Source: Epiperipatus broadwayi | Taxonomy: Eukaryota; Onychophora; Udeonychophora; Euonychophora; Peripatidae | Direction of reading: 5' to 3' | Assembly: GCA_028023455.1 (NCBI GenBank) | Contig: JAQFVV010000056.1 | Span: 558,001-622,000 of the forward strand | Length of the DNA stretch: 64,000 nucleotides | Part shown: positions 23,881 to 36,166 of the stretch, in pieces | How positions within the stretch are numbered: position 1 is the stretch's first letter | Layout of the letters: the number at the start of each line of letters is the position of its first letter | Notes under the pieces: generated by a model | The model's input: the letters and a program-made list of their open reading frames with translations, nothing else | What the model was told of the DNA's origin: nothing | Database searches by the model: none | Translations under genes and position numbers: made by a program

Positions 23881-25735
23881 TAAACCTTGATTCATGCAAT
23901 ATTCCAAGATTTAGCACAACCATGAGAATCCTTCTCAAGTCCATCTCGCCTGAAGCCATTGTCTCTGAGACATACAAAAATTTTCACAAGATTCATATCC
24001 TTTCTCTGCCATCGATCAATGCCTGGTTTTCCTTCTTCCAGATTTTAATGTCCCTAATCTCAAACTATACTTCACATAATAAAGGGCCATCATCACTCCT
24101 AATGGAACTCAAATCACTCAACAACACCCTAAAAAATCTTCCCCTTAATACAATCCCTATAAAATCCATGATTAACCTGAAATCCCAATACAAGAACAAA
24201 CAGTTAATTTTGGCAGAATATCTATCAAAAAATCAAAAATCTTCTTAAGTCATCCCCACAATTGATCCAGGGGCTACATTAGGTGGGCTCTGTACCATAG
24301 AGACAAGAGACCCACTGTGTCATCTATCATTGTTAGAAATATACTTTATTCAGGACCTAAAATGCTTCTCAAAAATTTTTCATACTTCAAGGGAAAATTT
24401 TCCATCCTGCACCTGACTCTAGGCAGGATTCAATTTGCTCCACCATCTGACCATGGAATTTCGGAAGATGTTCTGGACAAATTAACCTCGATGCCTGAAA
24501 GCAATGATCCAGGGCTACATGCAATCCCCCATTTCCTCCTGGTATACTTGTTCAAATTCTCTATTCCAATCATGTACAACTTAATTAATTATATTTCTTC
24601 CAATGTCCGAGACATCAGTAGACTTAATCCCATAGCGATAGTGCCATTCCTAAAACCCAATATAATTTTCATCTTCACTGGAGTCTGCAGCCCATCTCTA
24701 TGACACCACTGATGGTTAAGATCACCGAGTCTATTATCAGAAACAAAATTCAAAACAAAAATTCTTCCCCTTATTTCATAATACCAATTTTCAAAAAAAG
24801 GGCAGCTCAACTGCGGATGCCATCAATTTATTTAAATTCACTATTGACCACATGAGATCCTCCAGACAATCTAGGCTGGTGGTTGTGCAACTCGACATCT
24901 CCACTGCCTTTGGTTCTATCCAAATCAATATCCTTTTAACCTTACTTGGTGAGCATGACATCTCTACTGGAATCATCAACATTATTAGGAACCTCCTCTA
25001 CAATCGTGAAGTGAGCATCTCACTGAATGGGAAACTTCCCCCTCCCTTCACTACATCCTCCATTCCACAGGGCTCTCCTCTCAGCACCTTGTTTTTCATC
25101 ACTTATCTCAACCCTCACCTTCAAATTGAGAGATCTCTTCCTGGCATCCATATCCCAACATTAAATATCAAATCACCACATCATCTATATGGACAACTTT
25201 GCTGTTTTTCTTCCATTAAAAAATTAACCCTCAGACTTCTATCAGTGCTTAAGGAGTTCTCTGATCAAACTGGCCTCCAATTTAATATAGCCAAGTCATC
25301 CACCTGGCATTTATCTTCTGGTAAGAATATTCCTGGCCCATATGCCACAAAGCCTCAGAATTTCTTTGGTTTCCCTATATTTGAATCTGCTTCTGCCACA
25401 TGAAGATCTATCCAAGATAAGCTACTTCAGACTACACAGAAAATCACATCCTTCCTTTCCAAAGTTTACATGTCCATGTTCACCAAGTCCTCCTATCAAT
25501 ATATTAATATTCCTCAGAATATCCTATTTCACCCCAGTGGTCGATTTCACCAAAGTCTTCATCAGGAAGATACACAAGATGTGCACTGATCTGGTTAGAG
25601 GGGGAAAAAGTGCGACATCAGCTTGAGAGGCCTGCAGAGACACACAAAGCTCAATGGGTTATCCCTACACTCCATAGATACATTTATATTTCAATGTTCC
25701 TACAACCCTTTTTACAGAATTTTCCTGCAGTATCC
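23880..25735 (+). pseudogene. LINE ORF2 reverse transcriptase
   Basis: After a linker (frames at 23817-24248 and 24317-24703, including DPGLHAIPHFLL and RLNPIAIVPFLKP), the reverse transcriptase palm lies at 24852-25310. It reads VVVQLDISTAFGSI (motif A), SSIPQGSPLSTLFF (motif B), YMDN at 25186-25197 (motif C, where YADD is usual; the second Asp is lost), then LRLLSVLKEFSDQTGLQFNIAKS (primer-grip/thumb). Loss of the second catalytic Asp and several frameshifts mean no activity. The frame reaching 25735 ends FPAVSQ, directly at the transposon B target site. Confidence 0.75.
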
Positions 25736-25740
25736 CAACT
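25736..25740. repeat. Target-site duplication CAACT (left)
   Basis: Exact match to 27535-27539. It falls in phase with the host LINE reading frame. Confidence 0.75.
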
Positions 25741-25916
25741 CCTCATCCCTGGTGTTCGCCATGGGATGGCGTTGATGCTAATCAAAAACATATACATATA
25801 ACGATTCTGGGGCCAGACCTAAATGATCAATTGGATCTAAAAAGATCTGATTTCTTAGATTTGTAATAAAATATTCTACTAACTAATACTATTATATGTT
25901 AGTTTTTTTTATTTTT

Positions 25917-26382
25917 GTAAATGATTATTAATCTTATCTTGTTTTTGAGTTTGTGTGTGTGTATCTTTTTAAAGTTATGGTCTTTTTTTTTTTTGCAAGA
26001 GTAAATCAATACTCAATACTTTTATTCAAAAGCAAGATGTAATAAGTAAATGTTTATTAATCTTATCTTGTTTTTGAATTTGTGTGTGTGTCTTTAAAGT
26101 TACAGGGCTTTTTCTAATTTTTTTTTTGGGACTTTATTTGTGTCTTTTTAAAGTTACAGTACTTTTTTTTTGCAAGAGTAAATCAATCATTTGATTCAAA
26201 AGCAAGACGTAATAAGTCAATGTTTATTAATCTTAGATAGTTTTTTAGTTTGTGTGTGTGTCTTTAAAGTTACGGTGCTTTTTCTCATTTTTTTTTGGAC
26301 TTTATGTGTGTCTTTTTTTAAAGTTATGGTATTTTTGGTCAAGAGTAAATCAATTATTTTTATTAAAAAAGCAATACGTAAT
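25917..26382 (+). repeat. Three-unit tandem array in transposon copy B
   Basis: Units start at 25917, 26045 and 26216. The first is shortened to 128 bp, the others are about 166-171 bp. They are the same unit as the two at 5383-5700. Each carries GTGTGT, TTTAAAGTTA and AAGAGTAAATCAAT blocks. Confidence 0.8.
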
Positions 26383-26469
26383 TCTAAATCTATCAAAAGT
26401 AACGTCATTTATATACTACAATTTAGAATTGATACCCGACTTCTATTAGTAAGGACCATCATTGAAAGA

Positions 26470-26985
26470 CTCAATTGAAAAATGATAATTGAAAAATGAT
26501 ACCCGACTAATTTCCATTTTCTTTTTTTTGGGGACAGTAATGAATCAGAAGTCGGTTGTTTTTGTTAACTCTGTCTATATAAAAAGGGTACCGTTATTGA
26601 AATACTAAATTTAAAAATGATAGCCAACTAATTTGCGTTTGTTTTGACAGTAATTAATCAGAAAGTGGGTTTCTTTTTTTTTTGGTAAATCTTGTGTATA
26701 TATATATATAAAATACCAAAATTCAAATACTCCATTGAAAAAACTAAACCCCGTTGAAGTTGCTTTCTTCTTTTTTTTTTTAAGACAGTAATTAATCAGG
26801 AACTGGGTTGTTTTTGTTAGTATGTAGATATAAAAACTAATCTTATTTTGAAATAATAAATGTAACAAAAAAAAAAAATAATAATAATACCCGACTAATT
26901 TTCTTTTTGGACAAGTAATTCCTAATAATTAGACACTGGGTTGTTTTTGCTTGTGCATATATATAATAGCAAAAGTAACTGGTCA
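26470..26985 (+). repeat. Four-unit ~125-bp tandem array in transposon copy B
   Basis: Recurrent blocks are CCGACTAATTT, ACAGTAATTAATCAG and GGGTTGTTTTTG, repeated about every 120-135 bp (near 26500, 26625, 26760 and 26890) with AT microsatellites between. No equivalent is evident in copy A. Confidence 0.65.
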
Positions 26986-27534
26986 CGGATGAATTCTCGC
27001 AAAAATGGTACTTTCCATTTCGAACCCTCAAAAGCAATTTTTGAGGGTTACCCATTCGTAATGGAATCTTCAGGACATTATTTCTAAACTTATAACAGTA
27101 AAGTAAGTTACAACCCATTAAAAAAAATAGACATCATCAAATTTTAAAAAACTATGACTGCTTCAAATACACACACTCTCACATGAAACTACCGAGAAAA
27201 TAGATATTCTACTATTATGAGAAAATGATGAACAAAATCAACTACTACAGCAGCCAATCAAGGCATTTCTTTCTCTTTGCTTTAGCATAGAAAAAAAAGC
27301 CATAACTGGCAGCCGTCGGGAACTCTTTCAGTGTTTTATCATAGAAAGAAGTCTCATTTGTGTTGGCTTCTGTCGCCGCCACTGCCTCAGTCCAACATAA
27401 TATGAGGACTCTTTTCTGCATTTATTAACGTAGAAAATTTCCTCTTTTGTTGGGTGAAGGCCGGTGAATGGTATATTTCTAGGAATTGACCTAGAAATAG
27501 CGACATCTCAAGGCGAACACCAGGGATGAGAAAA

Positions 27535-27539
27535 CAACT
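27535..27539. repeat. Target-site duplication CAACT (right)
   Basis: Exact match to 25736-25740; the host frame resumes CAACTGAAG from here. Confidence 0.75.
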
Positions 27540-28200
27540 GAAGATTACTCCTACAGACAAGCCTCCCCCTGTGAGCACTGGTTGGCTGGCAAACCTCACA
27601 TCCCTTATCTCCAAATTTACTACTATTCCTAACAAGCCATCCTTCCTAAAAATCAATTTCTGGGAAACTTACTATATCCTTAATCCTGATATTTCTGCAG
27701 GATCAACTCTCCTCTTGCTCAACAACCATCTGTTAATCAAGAAATTTAAGCGATGATTCTTTGATCCCAAATTCTTTGATTTCCTGTTAGAGATAAACCT
27801 CAACACCTTGCCTACTAAATCTTGTACCTCACCAAGGATTCTCAAAAATAGATTCCACTTGCACCCTATGCCTCAGAGGAAACTTCTCTTACACCTCCTT
27901 TGCCACTGCATTTCCCTTTAACCCTACAGAAACCTTACAGCCTCCATGCTAAATGACACAATACCTTCCTTATCTACTCTCATTGACAATATACTGCATG
28001 GATCCATCCCAGAGATACATTCATCAACATTCTTGTTTTCGCTATGGAATACGGTGCTGGCTCACTTTTAATCATACACTAGAGTGTCTGCTTGATTTAT
28101 ATATTGACAAAATGGAAAAAATTCAGAAGAGGGACCAGAATTTGGCCCCCTCCTATATCTATGATGTGCCACAGAAATTAATTGATTTGCCTCCTTAAAG
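27540..28200 (+). pseudogene. LINE ORF2 C-terminal region
   Basis: The host LINE frame continues as LKITPTDKPPPVSTGWLANLTSLISKF and FLKINFWETYYILNPDIS, and breaks at a TGA near 27754. It then reads through other frames, including a Cys/His-rich patch (LLHLLCHCISL, near 27885-27920) resembling the C-terminal zinc motif of LINE ORF2s, and ASMLNDTIPSLSTLIDNILHG. Function unknown beyond belonging to the ORF2 tail. Confidence 0.6.
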
Positions 28201-28637
28201 CTGATTCCTTTCATACCTGAATAGAAATCACCTATCCTGGAAATGATTAGGGGCTGATTTGCATGCATTCCTTTGGGATTGATTATGATTTTCCTGCCTC
28301 CTCAAGCTTATTGGTCAGACCCTGAGTATTATGACACTGACTTCCATTCTGAAGGGTCAGTTTACCTGTACAAAGCTGTGGCTTTGCATGGTCAAAAGTT
28401 TAGAAATATCTTTGTACATTTCAAGACATGCAAGCTTAGTCACCTGACACCAAATCCCAGGCTCATTCCTTTGCCTCTATGCATCATATTAGTCCTTATA
28501 GGCTGTGCCATGGAAGATGTGTCAATATTGAAACTTCTACCTCTCTGAATACCATTTAATGTATCATGTCTAATTTTATCATAAGCTATAACCAAATTTT
28601 AGAATAAAATATTCTATATTTATATAATAAAAAAAAA
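28201..28637 (+). other. 3' end of the CCHC LINE
   Basis: Contains a 91-codon frame (28273-28548) of unknown similarity and a 3' tail with AATAAAATATTC (about 28603) and ATAATAAAAAAAAA (about 28624-28637). The composition drops to background AT-richness immediately afterwards, so the element most likely ends here. Confidence 0.55.
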
Positions 28638-29409
28638 GATATTAATTTCAAATTTGTTTTTTAAATGAATCATATTATTTTCATGTTGTTTTGCTTTTTT
28701 CTCAAACATATTATTTTCATTAGGAAAAAAATTAAAATTATTGTTTAGCATCTTCTTATGTGGCACCATAAGCACAACTAGTACCAAAAAAATGTCCATT
28801 TTAAAGCAGGATAGGAAAAAAATAAACTGAATTTAAAGGCTGAATATTTATATTTCAAACTGTTATTATTTTTTTTATCAATGATAAGTTTTAATTTTAT
28901 AAATATATTGGTATATGATATACAGAAAAATATTTTAAAATACATCCTGAAAATCAAACAAACTTCTTATTTGAGTTTTGATATCTAGTAAAAATATATT
29001 TCAAATTACACTTTACAACAGTATTTATAATAAGCAAAAAAAAATTTAATTCGATCTTTCAATTGTATAATTTGTTACATAACATTATAAAAAGAAATCC
29101 TACTAATTTTAACTTAAACAAACATACACATATATAAAAACTATAATAAAAAGTTGGATGATACAATATTCTATGAGTGTATGTGGCACATACTAATGTG
29201 TCAGTTTATAACTGAAGTCATGAAAAAAAACAAAAAAACATTTGTTTAAGATATCTTCTTTCTATATATAGGAACTATCATCTACATTCTACAGTGCCAA
29301 TCAAAATTCAATGAAGCATCAAAAAGTCACTAATAGAATAATAAAAAGTATTATGAATGTCAAGAATTAACAAAAGTTAAATTGGTTATTTGCAGAATCA
29401 TAAATATGA

Positions 29410-29555
29410 AGGTCTACAGTAATTAAAACAACTAAAATAAAGATTCTTAGTGCATAGCTATAAATGCATATTAATTTTGAAAAGTTCACAGTAATTAAAA
29501 CAATAAAAATAAAGATTCTTAGTGCATAGCTATAAATGCATATTAATTTTGAAAA
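29410..29555. repeat. Two-copy 72-bp tandem repeat
   Basis: ACAGTAATTAAAACAA... AAGATTCTTAGTGCATAGC recurs with a 72-bp period and about 95% identity. Confidence 0.85.
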
Positions 29556-30839
29556 GCTCAACAGAATTTTGATGGTTCAATCATTATAGAATGGTGTATT
29601 AACAACAACACCTGATTTTAATTACTAAATTATATTATTAATATATATATAAAATAATGCAAAATTTAATAATGTGATAAAATAAATATAAATTTTTCCA
29701 TACCAATTATTTAAATGTTCAAACTATCATAAACTATAAAAACATATTTACAGGACCTATATCTTTTCTCATTCTTTTTTTTTTTTTTGATTCAGATGAG
29801 TGAATATAATTAAATATTATTTCATAATACTAATTATGGACATTATTTTGAATCAATTAAATAAACTTTTATATTGATGTTTTTCTTCCTTGATTTGTAG
29901 GTAAAATCCTCTATTGATTTTGGGCAGAAATATAATTTTAAAATGATTTCCACATAAAACTGCTATTTACTATGGTCAATCTAAATTTGAATTTTATTAA
30001 ACATTGTTTCCTTGATTTTTGTAATAATCTTTGAAAAGTTTTAACTAATCAAGTTACAAATTTTGCTCTGCCAGGATCATGGTTTGCTGATTTATTTTTT
30101 ATTTAGTTGTTAATTGAACTGATAATTGACATCATCTGACTTCACATCTGTCTGTTTACATCTATGAAATGTTTTGACTAAGAAGTAAAGTTTGTTTTTG
30201 AATAAATACTTTATTTTTTATTTTATTTTAGAGCAATTAATTTGTATCCAAAATGAAGAGAAGAAAACTTTTTCTTTGTATACTTAACTCTAACCAAATT
30301 AAATATTAAAAAAAAAAGTCAAACTTTCTTTTAACATACATAATTGTTTAAATTAGATTTGTTACTTATCTAATTAAAGAAGTAGAAATAGGAAAGATTT
30401 AATTAAAAAAAAAATTATTTGAGAGGTTTTTAAGATAACACAACTCTATATATTAATTTTATCATCAGAGTAAGAAATCGAAATATTTAAGAAAAAATAT
30501 AAAACTATTATAGTTTTATGTTTTTAAATTATAAAATCAACAATAAAAAAATCCATCTATAAATAACTGATTAACACAGACAAAGAAATAAAATGGCATG
30601 AATGTAAATTTTCAGAGAAAAAAAAAGTCCAATTTAATAATATAGTATTGTAATAGATACATGTAGCCAAAAACATTTGCAAGTTTTTAATTTTTATCAG
30701 TATATCTTTTATCTTAATTCAATCCTATCACAAATCATCCACTAGTCCAGAAATCAGACCAACTTTCCATACTATCGATACATTTTGAAACATACACTTT
30801 TTCAAATAAGCCATATAGCATGTTACAATTTAACTTAGA

Positions 30840-31060
30840 AAAAGTTAACTTCATACATATTTTTTGAATATATTTCAAACTTTGATTTTGTCACACATTA
30901 CTGAAACATACGATCAAAGACATATGAAAAACATAAATATATGCTTAAGGTATGCATTTTGTGCTGAATCAGTACTCATCAAGTGGCCCAGATCACAATC
31001 TCTTACACATATTTTCATCATTTGTTCAGCATATAATATAGATATCAAATTACTGTAGTT
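30840..31060. repeat. Dispersed fold-back family fragment (single arm)
   Basis: TCACACATTACTGAAACATA ... GCATTTTGTGCTGAATCAGTACTCATCA ... ATCACAATCTCTTACACATAT matches 58890-59010 closely and shares its ACTCATCA core with the palindrome at 9863-10764. Confidence 0.65.
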
Positions 31061-31585
31061 TAACTGAAAAGTTTCAAATTTCCTGCACTTTGATAAAAAC
31101 CACTTTATAGAGAAAAAAATTAACTATATATACAAAAAAAAATTCATTCAGGAAGTTAATATAATTTATAAATGAATAATTATATGTTAATACTTATGTA
31201 AAGAGCTCTATAAATTTTGTGTCACAGTTCTAAATATTGACAAACTAGAATACATTATAGTATGAGGATGACAAGTGCTTTAATAATCAAATACTTTATT
31301 ATCAAATTATTTCAATGTGCCATTAAGCAAAAAAGTTTAGCAAATTCATGATCCACCCCCTCCCCCACCAATAATAGAAATATCAATTTTGGATATACTT
31401 TCATCATCCAACTACCACAGTACTCTTATATAATTCAATTTTTAGAATTCCAATAAAATTAGCTTTTTTTATTTTACCCCAGCATAAAAATTATAAATTA
31501 TAAAATAACATTTATTTCTAGTAATATATAAAGAACACATGCACACAGTCCTTTATGCTCACACTTAAATGCACAATCTTCAAAA

Positions 31586-31700
31586 TTGGCTGCCAGTTTT
31601 GACTATTCAATAGTTTTCCTCAGAGTTTTTCTTTTTATCTAAATGGCTGTCAGTTTCGACTATCCAACAGTTTTTCTCAGAGGTTTTATTTTTATCCAAA
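31586..31700. repeat. Two-copy ~57-bp tandem repeat
   Basis: GGCTG(C/T)CAGTTT(T/C)GACTAT...CAGAG(G)TTTT occurs twice in direct succession. Confidence 0.75.
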
Positions 31701-34700
31701 TATGTTTAAGAAATTCTGAGAATTGTGGGGTGTCAAACATATCAGCTAGTTTTGAAAATTAAAACATTGGATTGACTTGCACTGTGTGCATGAAGGAATG
31801 TTATTTTTTAAAATATTAATATAACTAATGCAGAAAAGTTAATAAAATAAAACTTTTTAATTTTTACTTCAAACATTTAAGAAGTGCACACCATCATTTT
31901 CTTAATTCAGCTTTTGAGATTACTTTTCCAACAAAAATAAATATTTCCAAGTAAATATAAATCTTTATATTTTGTGATTACTTTTTTAGCAAAAATAAAT
32001 TCAATTTTTTTCTTTTGATGAACCTCAGTTAAAATAATAATTTTATGCTTATTTCTAGAGATAGCGTTACTTATAAGATATATATTAAGAATGTTTAAAC
32101 TGATTGCTCAGACATGCTGATGTAACTTCTTCTAAATATCTTTTAAGACTCTGTCTTCAAGTAATTTTTACATAATTTGCTTTAAATACAAAGTGTATAC
32201 AAAAAACATGATAGGATTTATAGATCTATTAAAATTGCAATAACTGAGAACATCATTTTATAATAAGATTCACACCGTATTAATTACGATTTTATGATAT
32301 CTGCTATAGTAACACAAAAACTGAAAGCTTGCCCTTTTCATAATTTTCACCTGAAAATGTGTTACTCATTCCTAACTAACAATTTCAGAAAGTACATAAA
32401 AACCTATGAGAAGAATCCTAGATAAAATTATTAAAACAATGTTAAATAACACATTAACAAGTTTTCACAAAATATATTAATGATACATATTAAAAGTATC
32501 CTAAAGATTTGTACCAATTATACATGAACAAACTTTCACTGCATTTTTTAAAGATTATAAAAAATTTAGTTTTAGAAATTATGCAAGCAATATTGCATTA
32601 ATAATGTCAATATTTACAATGGCAGTATAATGTAGTTATTACAAATTTATAAAGGGATAGATTAAATAAAAAAATGACAGTAAATTATTATAAACTGAAA
32701 TAATCATTTTACTAAGTATAAAATATTACCCAAAATATTTAATGTCTTTCCAGTATATTTTTTTATGGAAAAAACATATATATGAACATTTTAATACCTA
32801 TAGTTTAATTAACCACTTTCATTTCTTCTAACATTTCACAGCAACATGTTTATTCCAATATCTATCTTCTAACTAATGTTTTAAACATTGTTAATTCAAA
32901 TGTTTGATATGTATATATTATATTTTGCTCATATAAAAGATTGGTCCAATATTTATATGTTAGTATCTATCCCTACCAATTGGGAATCCTAATGGAATGA
33001 TTAGTGTCATATCTCAACTTTGTAAAATTCTGTTTATGCAGTATCCACATTTATTAATTCTAAATATTATTAATTAGAATAGAAAAATCATATGTGAACT
33101 TTTACTGTGCAAATAATTCTCAATATATAACTTGCACCTGAATTCATCAAAATTAATAATGAAGATCACTGAATTAAATCTATGATTTAACACATCTGTG
33201 TGGGGAGATTTACATCAGCATCCAATCCATTTTTACTTATTATTGCCACATTTAATTTGGTAAATGGTAAGTTGTGTCAAAACTTTGTTAATAAATATTA
33301 GTAAAAGTCTGCATGGTACTCAATTTCCATAATCTACATTTGCTCAACTTAATAGGTGATTCATTACTATAGACAAATCCAAAACTATTTTATCTATTGA
33401 AAGATTCCAATAATTCATTAGCCCACATGTTTATATACACAATAACTTTGATCAATTAATTCCTTAAATTGTAGGCAGATATTAAACATCTTATGATTGG
33501 CATTCTTGATTGTCTAATGTTTGAAGATCACACAAAAGAATTAGATAATACTAATAATCTTTTTCAGAAATATAATTGGCTGGATAATCATCTCCAGTTA
33601 TTTAAATTTCATGTCGCAGAAACTATAATTTTCTCATACTTAAGACTATTTCAGACATGAAGGATTTGATAAGCCAGCTATATCACATTCATGTTGAAAT
33701 AATCTCTTAATGTCCGATATTATTTAAAAGATATCCAATGTGTTAAATGTCTTAATAAATGTTATTGATTTAGTATTCATTATCTTCTTTATTAACAAAG
33801 TGAAAAAATAAATAAATTTATTAATAAGTAACAAGAGACAAGATCAAATAGAAACTTAATTTCAGTTTGAATGACCATGTTAACTATAATCTTTTTTTAA
33901 AAGAAACAAACAACAAAAAAAGATTTAATAATTCTGATTGTTAAAGTATTATTAAGTGGAAAATGTATATATCAGAAAACAATTTGAAATAATTTTGTTG
34001 AATCAAATTTAGGACTTAAGAATTCACCAACAAAACAAGTTGGCTTAAATTTCAAGTTGTTTGGCAGTAAAAATAAATAAATAAAAAATGATTGCTCAAT
34101 GATATGTGTATTAGGTCCAAGATTCTCATTAGTGAAGATTATCAGTTAGAAACTACTTGGAAATCGTTGCTAGGATACTGCTATTTTATTAATTATTGAT
34201 TGATTAAGCTATTAATAGATAATTGTGGATTAGAGTAAAATATATTAGAGATAGGAGTAGAGATTTCCATAGTGAGAATCAAGAGAATACATAACATGGC
34301 TGCTATCTTTTGGTAGATGCAATAGTATTCTTTACAAATAATAGAAAAAAAAATATTATTGTTAGAAAAGTGTGAAGATAAAATAAAGTATTAAATTAAG
34401 GGAAGAAAAATCTAATATATTAGAATTTAATAGAAATAATAAAATTGCAGGATGGAAAATAAAAGACATTTTCTTGAAAAACTGAAATAATATAGATAAA
34501 GAAATTACGCAAATAGTAGAAAATTACAGTTGATAAGAGTAAAAAATAGAATGTGACTGATTTAAAATTTTGTCATGTAGAATAATTTGAAATCATGATA
34601 CATGCTTTAAAATATGTAAATCAGACACTTTATAATGATCACAAAACATTGAACTATTTAGATAAAATACAAAAAGTAGGGAAATATACATTAGGTGTAA

Positions 34701-34997
34701 AATTGTTAACAACAAATGAGGTCATTTACAAGAAAATAACTTTCTTTCAATAATGGAAATGAAAAATGATAGAAAAGTTACATTATATGAATGAATACAT
34801 TAGTATTAATACTGTTTAGATAGATTATGTAGAGAGAACAACAAAAAATACTTTGGAATTATATAAGAAATATGAAAGGATGTATGATAAAATAAAGGTA
34901 AGCATGTAGTTATTTGGTGCAAAAACAAAAGCTTTAGATAATAAGAAAAAAGGTAAAAATGAAATAAGTATTTGAATGTAAATAATAATTTATATGA

Positions 34998-36166
34998 CAG
35001 GCAAAACTCTCCATACAGTAGTGCCACACTGTGTCAACCAGAGTAATCAATGGATGCCAGAAGGCTTGTGCATAAAATCCTCATCTAGTGGCTACTCATC
35101 CAATATCCCCAGACTAGTTTCTGGCTTGTGGCCTTCAACAGTGAGGAGCCTTGGAGCTGAGAGCACTGCTCCTACATCTTAGGATCTAATTCAACCCTCA
35201 TCTCCACTTAACTACAAAACTATGAGAATAAAATTGAAAACATAATATTTTCAATCTAAGTTTAATAGCTTATATAGTCATATGGGTCTGAACTCAGTTC
35301 AGCACCCATACATTTTGGTGTCTTTGGCTCTTTAACAACTTATAGCCACCACTATCCCCAGACTAGTTTCTGGCTCGTGGCCTTCATCGGTGAGGAGCCT
35401 TGGATCTGAGAGCACTGCACCTAGATCTTAGGATCTAAGGCAACCCTCCAGCAGCCACCTTTTATCTCTACTTAACTATAAAACTATGAGAATGAAATTG
35501 AAACACAATATTTTCAATCTAAGCTCACTTATATAGTCATATGGGTCTGAACTCAGTTCAGTACCCATACACTTTGGTGTCTTTGTCTCTTTAACAATCA
35601 TAGTCACCACTATCATATTAGGCAGTATTGGTGTTAAACCACTAAACATCATATGATCACCATCTCTTATGCTAGCACATAACTGTTATTAATCAGGCAA
35701 AACTCTCCATACAGTAGTACCACCCTGTGCCAACCAGAGTAATCAATGGATGCCAGAAGGTTTGTGCATAAAATCTCCATCTAGTGCTTACTCATCCAAT
35801 ATCCCCATATTAGTTTCTGACTTGTGGTCTTTGTCAGTGAGGAGCCTTGGATCTGAGAGCACTGCACCTAGATCTTAGCATCTAATACAACCCTCCAGCA
35901 GCCACCTAATGAAATTGAAAACAATATTTTCAATGTAAGCTCAATAGCTTATATAATAATATGGATCTGAACTCAGTTCAGCACCCAGACATTTTGGTGT
36001 CTTTGGCTCTTTAACAACCATAGCCACCACTATCTCAAGCCTTCTGGCATCCATTGATTACTTTGGTTGACACAGGGTGGCACTACTGTATGGAGAGTTT
36101 TGCCTGTTTAATAACAGTTATGTGCTAGCATAAGAGATGGTGATCATGTGATGTTTAGTAGTTTAA
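34998..36166. repeat. Head/body repeat array closed by an inverted copy
   Basis: A head segment (CAGGCAAAACTCTCCATACAG...) occurs in direct orientation at 34998 and 35694 and inverted at 36037-36120. A body segment beginning TCCCCAGACTAGTTTCTGGC occurs at about 35107, 35354 and, diverged, 35801. The body includes GAGGAGCCTTGGATCTGAGAGCACTGC and GGGTCTGAACTCAGTTCAG. The last part is a hairpin: 35634-35763 pairs with 36037-36166 around a 273-bp loop. Related pieces lie at 49430-49560, 50160-50340 and 62571-62775. No protein is encoded. Confidence 0.85.

Larger units (their letters stand above)
25741..27534 (+). mobile_element. Unclassified TIR transposon, copy B (1794 bp)
   Basis: The left terminus CCTCATCCCTGGTGTTCGCC (25741) and right terminus GGCGAACACCAGGGATGAG plus AAAA (27534) are inverted repeats. 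CAACT at 25736-25740 is repeated at 27535-27539. Leaving out the element and one CAACT makes the host LINE frame continuous (...AVSQ then LKITPTDKPP...), which is strong evidence for the boundaries. The interior is non-coding: a three-unit array at 25917-26382, a four-unit array at about 26470-26985, and a ~540-bp right part shared with copy A including the TTTCTAGG/CCTAGAAA hairpin. No transposase, so mobilised in trans. CAAC also follows the end of copy A, so the exact right edge could shift by a few bases. Confidence 0.8.
18160..28637 (+). mobile_element. CCHC-type non-LTR retrotransposon, doubly interrupted
   Basis: A two-ORF LINE: a gag-like ORF1 with zinc knuckles (about 18400-19760), then an endonuclease/reverse-transcriptase ORF2 starting at about 20356. 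A 3' untranslated region ends in AATAAA-like signals and an A-tract at about 28627-28637. After subtracting RTE-B (20680-23555) and transposon B (25741-27534), about 5.8 kb remains, a usual full-length size for such LINEs. A CCHC ORF1 and separate APE endonuclease suggest the Jockey/I group of clades, which is an inference. Multiple frameshifts and stops make it inactive. The left boundary is approximate. Confidence 0.75.
28640..34990. other. AT-rich intergenic DNA
   Basis: More than 6 kb without a credible gene. The only structure I see is listed separately: a 72-bp tandem repeat near 29410, a dispersed-repeat fragment at 30840-31060 and a ~57-bp tandem repeat near 31590. Confidence 0.6.
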
